Below the pieces are notes generated by a model. The model was not told the DNA's origin and searched no databases. It saw only the letters and a program-made list of their open reading frames with translations. A DNA stretch of 64,000 nt, taken from Takifugu bimaculatus. Lineage: Eukaryota; Chordata; Actinopteri; Tetraodontiformes; Tetraodontidae. A program made the position numbers and the translations under genes. Positions 50,646-61,930 of this stretch are shown here, piece by piece. The stretch is from assembly GCA_004026145.2 (NCBI GenBank), contig CP034986.1, positions 14,177,804 through 14,241,803 of the forward strand, read 5' to 3'. How positions within the stretch are numbered: position 1 is the stretch's first letter; each line of letters begins with the position of its first letter.

Positions 50646-51883
50646 GTTGAGAGGTCACTGAATGCATTACATGAGTGATTAAAAAAGGTGACCCTGATCT
50701 TGCCTCAGTGATTTCAGGATATAGCCATGTCTGTCCCAGTGATTTGTCTGTCCGGGTCTTTACTGGAGATTTTTGTTGGTGACCTGTTCTGAGTTGTCAT
50801 ATCCACTAATTCAGATGTGATGCGTTCTAACTTGATGAAATTTAACTACCTTTTAATTAAAATAATATGATATAATGTCCTCGAAAAGACATTTTGCATT
50901 TTAGGTTATTTCAAAGGGAGATGACTGGATAACTCTGATGCTTACAGGCATTTGAAGGTTAAGAGCCTGGAGGGATGTCCCTCCATAATGGAAAACTAGC
51001 CCCTCGGCTATGGGAGGACGTTGTTGTCTAATAATAAAGAGGAGCTGGAGCCAGCAGATGGTGGCAAAATGACAAGAGGGGGAAGCAAAGGGAAATAGTT
51101 ATCACTTGCTGAAGACTAACAAGACAATAAAGCTGGGAGCGATGTTAAAAGAAAATGAAGGAAAATTAGGAGGGACAATGACAGGAAGCAAACAGGAGCA
51201 AAGAGCTGTCAACAGCTGATGTTGGAGGGGAAATTAAACTGGAGACATGAGGGGGAAAGCAATAAAGAATCCAGGAGAAAGGTTGTGGTCAGACAGGGGT
51301 AATATTAGAAACAGGTCAGTGAGCACAGACTCTCCCTCTCTCTTTTAACCCACCCTCCTTCTCTCCCTTCAGGCAGTGCTAGCGATGCTGTCAGACCAAA
51401 CTACAGCACACCTCTGTCTTTTCTCCTCTGTCTCCCCACTTGCCCTCCTGGCTTCATTCACCTGCTCATTTTTCAAATGGTTTCCCTTTTTTCCCTCTTT
51501 GCCCCCCCATCGCTCTCTTCCTCCCTACTGCTCTGGAAGGCCAGTGTCTCCCTTATGAGCTGTGAATATCAAAGAGGCTCTATCCTGGAATTCTGCCGAC
51601 TCCTCGCCCACTAACTGCTTCCTCTGAGGCCAGCTCTGTGCTGCTGATGTGAAGCAGCCACACCAAGGTCAAGCTGAAACTCCTCCCCCTGTATATGGAA
51701 CCCTTTCAAAGGTCGATGGTGCATCCTATGGATTGATTAGACCTGTGTAACTTATTAATGTCCTCGAGATGTCCTCCAATGGATAAAAGTGGCCCCTTCC
51801 CTTTGTCAAATGGCACCAAATTGTTGCCTAAAACAACACATTGGTGGTTTCTTTCCTCAATGAAGATATTTTGACATTTCCAT
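50646..51883. other. Unique non-coding sequence up to the hAT MITE
   Basis: A pyrimidine-rich tract ending in ttcag at 51331-51372 looks like a splice acceptor. The open frame that follows (to 51558) is a low-complexity Leu/Ser/Pro string with no recognised domain, so no exon is called. The 8 bases just before the MITE are its left target duplication. Confidence 0.45.
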
Positions 51884-52762
51884 TAGGACTGCAATATGCG
51901 ATAACGCATTTAAATATTGTGATATATAAACAAATTTTGAAGTATTGTTTCAACATATTTCTGTTTTAGGGTTGCTCTGTTGACAGTGAATACATAGGGA
52001 ATAAACACTGACATTCTAACAAGCCAGTTTTATTGAAAAAAGAGGTTCACCTGAGTTAATCATCAAATCTGACAAAGATATGCCACCAGTTTAGTGACTT
52101 TTCTCTGTCACCAAGTCTTAGGTGTTAAAGTTTGTTGCCATGTTGCAGAACCCAGCCACAGCAAAATGCTTATTTCGACCACTATTATTGTTTGTGGGTT
52201 TGTTAGAACTGAGAGACTTTAAAAGTTGTCATGAGATTTGGTGGAGTGGGTTTAAATTGAGGTGAGTTTCAATTCTACCCACAGAGAAATGAGCTGTGCA
52301 GACCTGTCGACCTTGTCTTTTAATCCCAGATTTAAAAGCTAATTTATACCCATTTGCAACAATTAATATTGTTGTGCCTCTCTGAGCTTGTTAGAACTGG
52401 GAACATTTGAAAATAATTTGGACATGTATTTTTGTGAGCTCATGTCAAAATGAAGTAGGAGACGCGATGAGTTAAACCCCAAGGTTTTTTGTTGTCTTTT
52501 TCCATTTGTAAAGATGCACCCTTATCGGTGCAGCAGCTTGTTTTACGGAACGCAGATTACTTTAAGGTTACGAGGTAGTAGAAGCTTGTACCTACAAAAT
52601 GACGTAATCTTTTAAAGCCCTTCTGAGGCGGAGTTATGGCGATTTTTCTGGGAATGTTTTGATGTGTTTTTAGGACGTGAGTACATGAACATATCACGAT
52701 ACCATTATTGCATGGAATACTATTGTGGTCATGATAAACCGTCGATATATTGCACATTCCTA
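51884..52762. mobile_element. hAT-type MITE with 8-bp target-site duplication
   Basis: An 879-bp non-autonomous DNA element. Its ends are taggactgcaatatgcgat on the left and, read on the other strand, taggaatgtgcaatatatcg on the right. They form an imperfect terminal inverted repeat of the TAGGNNTG type used by hAT transposons. It is flanked by a perfect 8-bp direct repeat, atttccat, at 51876-51883 and 52763-52770, the length hAT transposases make. No transposase frame is present inside. Two related internal stretches share ttgttagaact at 52200 and 52388, suggesting an old internal duplication of about 188 bp. The sharp target duplication implies that the copy was not later truncated. Confidence 0.85.
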
Positions 52763-53999
52763 ATTTCCATGTCGATTCTGACAATGAAGTGACATCCAAA
52801 TGATGATAAATTGCAGACTGTCATTCTTGGACAGAGAGCAGACATTTGAGTGCAAAAAAAAAAAAAAAACATCAGAGAAAAAAAGTTACTTTTAGTTTGA
52901 ACGTTTTCATCAAATTAAACATATTTTCTTCCCACCGTGGTTGACAGTTTAATTTAGGCCAGTTTTCAAGATATTGATCTGTTCGGTTCTGGTGCCATTT
53001 GTTAAAATGAGTTGAATTTTGTCATGCAGGTTTTAATAAAAGCACAAGCTTCAGAGTGGCAAGAATCAAATGTTAAAATGGTCTCGGAAGAAGAAAGAGT
53101 CCACCACTCATTTTCACACTCCCACCCCACAGTCAGCTACAACTGGAGCTGCTGATCCCAGTGAACATCCCCATCGGAGGATGTGGGAAGGAAACACACC
53201 AGTCTTCACTGCAAGCCCTCTACTGACCAGCTCACCCTGTCGCCCTGGGGTGTTTTTTAGGCCTTTACCACCGCTGGTCAAATAATGAGCCCATCGCTCC
53301 CACACTATTATTAAACCACATAGCTTAAGAGGTTAAATCTTTTTAATCACTTTTAAAACTCTTGTCCCAGTTGTGCCTAAAGTAGGCGTAAGCATATTTC
53401 TCAGAGATTCGAACACAACAAAAGTTCATCCCCAACAATGTAAAGCAGTGGATCCAGCATCGAACACCAAACTTCAGGCCGTGGCAGATGAAAGACAAGA
53501 TCTTTTTTGCAGGTCATCTGGTATGGATTTCTCCACACAGCTCCCACTGCTGTCATTGCTGAGTGACGCTTAAATGATTGTTGTTGTTATTTTAGACAGC
53601 TGAAGAAAAGGCTTTTTTGCCTAAGTGCAGCCTTCCTGGAGGTCTGTGAAATGACTTTTTGTATGAAACTGAAAAGCACCAGCAACCACTGATGACATGC
53701 TTCTTTTCAAACCGTTTTTTAGGTTTTTCATATTGCCTGCAGTTGTGGCCAAAATTCTACAGAATGGCTGTTTTTGTCCTGTGTAATTAAAACAAAACCT
53801 CTAACAATCCAGGCTTGACATGGCTTTGTCAGCAGCTACTGTGAATGTTTGATTTAATGATTACTGCCATGGGATGAAAGTGAAAAACTCCCCCCTCAGA
53901 TTCCTCTGAGATTAACAGGTATAAACCTTCTACAGCAAAGAATAGTTTTCGTATAGCATCAGCCTCATATAACATACAGTACGAGTGGTAATATCACAG
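52763..53999. other. Unique non-coding sequence with a poly(A) tract
   Basis: Begins with the right target duplication of the MITE. A run of 16 A lies at 52854-52869, with no recognisable retrotransposon body attached. No gene seen. Confidence 0.5.
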
Positions 54000-56900
54000 G
54001 AGGTATCCCACAAGATGTACGTGTTTTTCTCTCAAGAGGAAAGAAATACACACTTTCACAGTGAAGCAGATCAGCCACAGGTGAGTTTGTCGCCTTGAAA
54101 GCAGGACGTTAAACAGATAACATTCACATTTGCCGTCCCTTATTTCCCCAATTGTTGATAACTCCAATCGCCCCGAGACCTTTGTCAATCACAAGGTCAC
54201 AGATACCACAACAAGACATGAGTTATTTTGGTCCGTCCACCAATCAAATGGTCACCACACTGAGAGAAAGCCCATGCTGGGAGAAAGCATGCTGGGTATC
54301 GATTGGACCACCTGCTGCTTCAGGTGCCCTTTGTCTCATCTGCCAAATGTGCCAAAGTGCAGTTTGGATGAAAAGCCTGAAGCCTCACAGAAACACAAAT
54401 TGCTCTTCTCCCTTTGGGTGTTTTGGAGGGCCATTATACGAATGCCCCAAGCTGCTTTTGTAGGTTCCCCTCTTGATTTTCAGCCAGGAAACATAATGAT
54501 CACTTCAGCTGTCTTTGGCTTTAATCTTTAAACCACAGATACACATGGGCAAAAAAAAAAAAAGAGACACGGACACATCAAAACACAACAATAACACAAT
54601 TTTAGACAGAAGGACTCGATTTATAAACCTTCAACCCTCAATTCAGAAACTCTGAACTGAGTGCTTCCACCTACACCCTGGATATAAAAAAATATCCTCT
54701 ATAGGCCATTATGATGAGTTTGAAGGAATGAAGAAGTCTAACAAAAAATGTGACACAAGAGAGATAGTGGCTAAGAAGTCCTTGACAAAGAGTGAGAAGT
54801 GAGAGGTGTGTGGCACCGGGAGGCGAGACAGCGAAAAATGAGACCTTTTGTCTGCCTCGCTCCTTCAGGTTGCTCTGCTTCAAAGCCTTTTAGCTATGCA
54901 TGAATGGGTGAATCAGGCCTTGTTTGATTTCCATTAGCTGCACACGCTCAACAATTGCCCACTTCAGGGCTCCCCTCCCACCAGCTGCCCCCCTCCTTTT
55001 CTCTTTGACATCATCCGCGTCTGTCCTGTGTTTTATCATCCTTTTATTGCTAACAAACATGCGCACACTTTGGCATTTAGCAAGCTCTGGTCCTTAATCT
55101 CCTGACCCCATTTTTACTGCTTGTTTTCCACCTGGATGTGTGATAAGGTCGGGATTCCTTTGGCCTTGTCTCCGTGGCAGACACTAAGGCTAATCTTGGC
55201 AGGAAGGCACAGCCACAGCGATAGAGAGAAAGTGGACCTAGAGCAAAGATGAGACAGGAGGAGCTAACATTGCAGCAAGCTAGTGAGCAGTAACACAAAG
55301 ATGGGAGTGGAGGCGAGTGTTAGACCACTGATACCTCACTAATGCTCTGACAATCCTCCCCGACTTGAAGCACCATCTCCCAGAAGATGGCAGCGCTCTG
55401 CAGCTGCAAAAGTCTCTAAATCCGCACTTTATTTTTATCCAAAAACATACGTCCTCGCACGTTATTAATATCCGCTGTGTGTGGTGTCCGTGCCTCTGGT
55501 GAGCTGCAGAGGAGGCTGAATGAACAATGAGAGTCAGTTTTGCCTGTGCTCAAACATTGCTCCGTGTGACTCCTACTGAGTCGATCAAATCAACTCCCTT
55601 TATTCCCCATAACACATGTTGAGTGATGTCTGTAATTAATGGAGTCATAATTATGAACTGAGATTAGGACCGAGCTAATTTACTGCCTTCAACCGGTGGC
55701 AGAAAAATTAGAATTTGGTAATAGACCACAACATGATTAACTAATGTATATATTATCTCTACTATTCTAATTGTGTACCCTGGTTCTTATTTAAATTTCT
55801 ATTTAGGTGGGATTAAATTACTTTATGCAAATTTTGCATGAGCAAGGTAGAACTTCTCGGATTTGACATTCTGATATTTAATCTAGCCTGTTTAATTAAA
55901 TGTCTACGTATTACAGATGAAGATATTCAAAATTGTACAAATGGTCAGTCTATAACTACAGGCCCAATACAGGTGTCAATAGTAACTAATTGGGCGCTAG
56001 CTCGCCGTCTGTCTACGTTGTAGAACAGAAACGAGACACAACTCATTAAACATGTTTATAAAATTGCACTTTCTTGATGAACAGTGGCTTCTCAATTACT
56101 TTCACCTTTAGGTAATTTTATAATGAGGGGGGAAAAATAACTCTTCAGTTAAAGAGACCAACGCTGCTATTGTTCTGTGGTTAAAGATAGCCTCAGCTAG
56201 CAATCATCCTATCTCCCAGAGCAGCTACAATGGGTTACTGATTTATGATTTTCACTCCACCAAACCCTGAGAAAGAGGAGGTGATGGGATCAGAGCACGT
56301 GCTGTACATTGGCTGTGAGTGTGCATGCTTGGGCATGGTTAGTGTTTTTAGGGGTCTTTTGAAAGGAAAAAAAAGTCTGATACAGCATGAATCACAATAA
56401 CGCAATTACAAAAAAGGTTTTTGTTTCCATTAACATGATGGTCAAATATCTTCCATTCCTTCCCCACCACATACAGACACAACATGTACAGTATATGGTG
56501 TGTTCGCAGCTTAGAACGCCAGCTTAGAACGGCCCAGGAGCAAAACTGGATTCAAAGGAAAGTATAAGTATGAAGTATACAAATGGGAAATAATCCAGCA
56601 AGCAATTCACAGCAGCCTATTTCTTTCCTGTCCTTGTCGGTTGCCTGGTTCACGGATCAATCATTACAGTTCAGGCTGCACTTCAAATGTCAAATATTTT
56701 ATGTTGGAGATCTCAAAACTGTCAAAACTGCAAGAGGGAAAATGTTCCCTTTTCTAAGGAGTGGATGTTGCTAAAATCTTAGAAGTAAATAATACACTTC
56801 AATGCTTCAGGTCTAAATTTAAACCTCGACAGCATGAAGTGTACATGAATGGGGGGGCGGTGTCTGGATGAAATGCACCCTAGTCTGACAGTCCTTGGCG

Positions 56901-58560
56901 TAACTGGTTGAGCCTTACACCGGACTTTTATGACATTAAGACATACAGTTTTACATATGTTATGGCTATTTCCATCGATAGGAAAGAACCGATAGCTTAG
57001 CGCTTCCCCAACAGAAACAGTAAAGTCTCAAATCGGGTCGTTGCTGAAAAGAAGCCACAGATTCTTAAATGTGGCTGATTCACATGCACACCGTTCACTT
57101 GGCTGCACTCAACATCTACTTGCATATATCAGTGCAGTTTTAGGCATGCTTGGTGGCACTCAAACTGCCCACGCTGGGAACTGTAGCAGGTGCAGACACT
57201 GAAAGCCCCCGCACGCAGCCATGGCGGCACCCACTGCCTTCCACCTGAGGGTGCAGCAGAGAGCCAATGAACAGAACCAGGCGTTTGCACGCATTTATTC
57301 TGTAGGTTTATCGGTTCCCTGGCACTGAGCTCATGAATGGTCAGAGTGGGTGCCTTTCAGAACGTTTACTTAGCATTAACTTTGGTTTCCAGAAGGAGGC
57401 CCAATATGTGCTGCCTGTCTCCCCCCAGCTCGGCATGCCTGTCACGCTCGTCTCGCCAAATTCAGATGGAGAAGGCGTCACTTTGGCACCGTGCAGGACT
57501 GCACAGCGGCTGAACAGAGGAAGGGTGTCATGCCGCCCACGTCAATCTGACAGACAGAACATTTCAAGGAAAGAACGTGCCTGGAGACTCTGGGTCCTGC
57601 TTGAAATCAAACATCAAGGCGTCTTCTCAATGTAAACAGGTCTGATGCCTCAACTTAAACACAACCCAGCAATATGGACTCAGTAGATCAGAAAAAGCTC
57701 GGGAAGAGGACCAGGAACAATCGAGTCAGGGAGGTGTGGAGACAAATGCTTCTATGGGTTTTGGATGTTTGCCATGGAATTATGATGGAAGTCAGGGATA
57801 GACAATTAAATCAACCGCTTTAAAAAGTCAGTTCTGAAACAGTAAACGGTCTCAGCAGCATACACACATAAAGATATTGATGTTCTGTAAATACCTCCGT
57901 CATGCTGCCAGCATCTTTAATACAAATATCTCTTCACTTCAAAGACATTTTCCAGCTTTTTTTTTGCTGATTCTCTGTCTCAAAGGCCCATTTAGAGCTG
58001 GCTTTTGTTGATTTAATTTGTATATTTCACTCCTTTAAGGCCCCTGCCTTGGCGGCAGCAGTAACTCTGCAACTGAGCGCACAGTCTGCACTCCTGGGGG
58101 TCTGGCGAGCCCCCCCCACCTCAGAGTACAAACAATGATGAATCCAATCAGCAAATCAATTATCACCCATGCCTGCCGACAATTTTGGATTGCTTCAAAC
58201 AAGCTAGAAGAGGAACACGGGCCGAATACTTATGCATCCAATGCTGCTACAAATGGATCAAACAACGAGCCCCCGGTGTAAATAATGTTTTTTTTTAAGA
58301 GCAGCTAAAAGTCCCACGCTGTGGTCCATGACTAATGTAAAGTGTTTGAGATATGAAATCTCATGCGATATCCTTTACACCAGCAGCAAACAACATTAGA
58401 AGTGATAGCCGTGTCCCACTGTAGATTAGCATTAGCCACACTTCCCTGCTGCTAAAGTGTTTTATCTACTGCACGCATTCTCCATGAGTGTGCGACTGTG
58501 CACAATGTGTTACTCACCTGTTTCTCAGGAAGACCGATACGGTGACCGTGTTAAGAGCAC
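54000..58560. other. Unique non-coding sequence, about 4.6 kb
   Basis: No gene recognised. An A run lies at about 54551-54563. The stretch 55560-55700 is rich in taattaatgg and cataattatg type homeodomain cores. A plus-strand frame at 54130-54531 (133 codons) has no recognisable domain. Confidence 0.45.
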
Positions 58561-59020
58561 GATAATAACAGTGGCGAAGGGATTATTTTATGATGAATAG
58601 TGAATTGATCATAAAAATAAAACACAAAGGATTGAGGACGCCAAATCATAAGGTGAATTTTCCGGAGGGGGATGCAGGAGCTGTTGTTTCTTTGTAGATT
58701 TTATAGTGTGCTCCATGCTCAGCTGAAGGAATAGACTGAAATAACTTCATACTTAATCATTCCTCTCACAATCCAGCTTTCTTTATGGTCATAGGGGAGA
58801 ATCATTTTCCAGGCCTCCGGGAATATTAGCCACCAGAGTCGATGAGGGGGGCTAGTCTGGTTTGAAACTTGCATCGAGCCGTCACCAGAATGTGCTGCTG
58901 CCAAGTGGAGCAGCCTCAAGTCAATTAACTGACAAATGTAAGCCCGCAGGGAGATGGTGGACTGAGAGATCAATAGTGCTGAATTGAGGTGAGCGGTGGA
59001 GACGCCAGAGACCATCCCTC
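58561..59020. other. Low-repeat segment, possible conserved non-coding element
   Basis: About 460 bp with no simple sequence. It contains gaattgatcataaaaata, a patch of aatcattttccaggcctcc and a long mixed stretch to 59000 that also leaves a 98-codon minus-strand frame open. I recognise no protein in that frame. The texture resembles constrained enhancer sequence, but this is a guess. Confidence 0.3.
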
Positions 59021-61915
59021 AACTGGGTAAACCTGGTTACAAGCCCACAGGACATCAAATACGACTCCATGCTACTCAGTTGCCCTGGAGCGGGAGAGCA
59101 TGAAGATCTGTTTGGCTGCTTCGGTGTTGCATTTTTTTTTTAAACTTTCTGATTTGACCTTTTTAGCCCACTAGAAAGGTACTTTTAGAATAAGTGATTA
59201 TTCCCACGTGTCTTTTTCCATCCAATCTGGGTGGTACTGATCAACTCAGGACCGTGGATTGATGCAGCTTTTGCCATAAATAGACTTCCAGTGTATTCTC
59301 CAGAGTTCCAACCTGCTTTTAGGGTGCTGGAATATGTGAGTGTAACGTGCACCCCTGTTGCCTTCTTGATATTAGTGCTATGGACTAGCTTTTGGTTTTT
59401 TGTCCATCTTTATGAACTCTCTTTTTCAAATACTGCAGATATGTGAAGATAAATCATAGACTGTAGCCTCCTCATCTGCTACTTCCATTCAACCTCGAAA
59501 TACTTGTTAACCACACAAACGGGGTACCTTTGGATGAAGATGAAATCCCTCAGTAGTTCTTGAAATGGATGTTATCATGACAGAAGCTCATCCTCCCACA
59601 ACCAAGGAAACAGAGCCCCTGTTGTAATCACTTCAAGGATCCTTCCGTAACATCACAATGACATTAACAAACAGCAGGGTTTAAAAGAAGGCTTAAATAG
59701 GGTTTGTGACTCTTCCATGGTTCCACGAACCTATATGTAGTGAATGCTGGCTGTTCAACTGGACTAAAGAGGGGGACATATAATGCTGATTGATGCAACA
59801 ATACGCTGCAACACATCGTGGGATCTGATGACCCTTTTCGAATTCTCTTCTAACTAGGGCTTCTAATTTTTTTCTGAATGCTCTGAGGATCTCTGCCTGT
59901 CTTTATTCAGTCTCTGTGCATTTCTCTTTAGCTTTTTAATTAGATATTTACAGACTCAGGCCTGACTAAAAACACCAGATTAATAGCACAGGGAAGCTCA
60001 CCACTGGTAACACCGAGGCTAACAAACAGGAACCAATGCATTGCTCTTTAGCAAACCTAACAAAGCAGATAGCCTTGAGTCTGTTTCTTACAGGGTGGTG
60101 AATGAGAATTTTTGTTTTCTCCGACCTTGGATTGATTTGTGGAGAGAGATGATGCTGAAAGCAATGGAATAACAACACAATTAAATCCTCATTTTGGTGA
60201 TAAAACAACATGCCAGTGCTCTGGGACACGTCCATTTTACAACATAGAACATGTCCTTCTGTCTGGCAGCCTTTCTGTTTTTAAAACATCAGTCGGGTTT
60301 TGATGTTATTTGTTTGTAGGTAACATGCCAAAAATGGCCCAGTAGCATGGGAATGTGACTGATGGACACGTATAAATGTTTGCGTGTTTGCTCCGTTTCA
60401 GACCACATTACAGATACGCAGACCTGTACAGAACTGATGCGCCAGCATACGGCTAATGTTTGGACATCTGTGAGACAAGTGAAAGCTTTCCATGTACAGA
60501 CATTGCTAAAATTTACCAAGAAAAACAGCCCAAGTATTTAAATTCAAACTACTGAAGTGTAAGATCATACATGACTTAGGGCAACATTAATCCTGCAGAA
60601 AGCTAAATCTTCCTATCCATAATACAATACCCCAAATCAGGATATTAGCCCTCAGAAAGTTAACAAGGAAAATTAATCTATGACATTCTCTTAAATCTGG
60701 CAGAAAAAAATAAGTTATAAACATAAGATCAAACGCTCTACAGATTTCATACTAAATACTCAACATGTGTGGTAAATACGAGTAATAAAGCCCCATTTTC
60801 CAAACCATCTAGCTGGGCGCATTGCTTATTGATTATTCTAGTCCTGAAGATTGGAGAAGCTGTCGAAATAAATGAAGATTTTATTTATGTTCTGCCTATA
60901 AATACAGTGCAATTCACTCTTTAATAAGATTTCATCCAATCCCTCTGCTGTAATCCTTGAGGATTAAATGACTCTGAGGATCTATCAGAAGGAAGGTGAT
61001 TTTAGAGGAATGGGATTATCACAGAGGTGTCACACTTGTTTACAAAAGCACTAAAAAGTAATATGAAGAGAAAACTGGGATTAAAAGATATTCACATTGA
61101 ATTTAAGAAAAAGTTAAAGCAATGAATCACATTCCCTGTATGTGTTGAATTTAAAGGGGGAACTGAATGGAAAATTTACCATCTATTGAATATTATAAAA
61201 AGATCCATGTTGATAGGTTTAGCTACAATCATTAACTGACTTTATTCACAATATTCTGTGTTCTGTGTTAGGTTCTGTGTTATGATTTCTTGCTCAAGTT
61301 TTATTAATAAAAGCATGCGCATGGCACCCATAATTTTCTAGCAAGATTATTTAAATTCGGTATAGTTTGTGAAGTTCAATGCTAATTTTCCATTAAATGA
61401 AATTTATGGACATATATGCGTCACGGTTTTAAGTGTCAATCAAATTAATCTGTACGTAATACATTTTCAAAAAAATGCGTAGGTGCTAATTACTACTTAT
61501 AAAATGTGCTGCTTTCATTATTTTTTTAAATTAAAGGCATTTTGAGCCCATATTGGGATCTAGTGAAACAAATGTTCTGCCCTCCAGCTGTCACATCTTT
61601 GAGTGCACTGCATCTATCCAGATCTTCATCTCAGCCTTTCTCATTAATTATGCAGGCACCAAGCAGCCAGCACTCGTCTGATTTCCCAAACCATGGTCTC
61701 AGAATAACGTCAGAGGTGTCATCATTACTTCTGCTACTCACTCAGAACATAATCATGCTCTTAACTGAGACAGATGCAACTTCGTTTATGGCAAAAAAAA
61801 AGTGTCACTATTTATGACTTTAAGAAGCCCAAAAAAAAGATAAAATACAATAAGGTGAATTGATTTCCTGACGAATGAAAACCTTAATTATATATATAAA
61901 ACCCTATATATATAT
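59021..61915. other. Unique AT-rich non-coding sequence
   Basis: About 2.9 kb with no recognised gene. The stretch 60540-61540 is particularly AT-rich with few open frames. A short (AT)n patch lies at 61888-61916. Confidence 0.5.
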
Positions 61916-61930
61916 AACCCTAACCCTAAC
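61916..61930 (-). repeat. Short interstitial telomere-like patch
   Basis: aaccctaaccctaac gives two full CCCTAA hexamers and the start of a third, next to an (AT)n tract that itself contains aaaccctatat. Too short to be more than a chance or repair-derived patch. Confidence 0.7.

Noticed and set aside
51331..51558. Pyrimidine tract plus ttcag followed by an open frame, as a possible exon
   Set aside because: The frame is low-complexity Leu/Ser/Pro with no domain, and no matching donor or neighbouring exon could be found.
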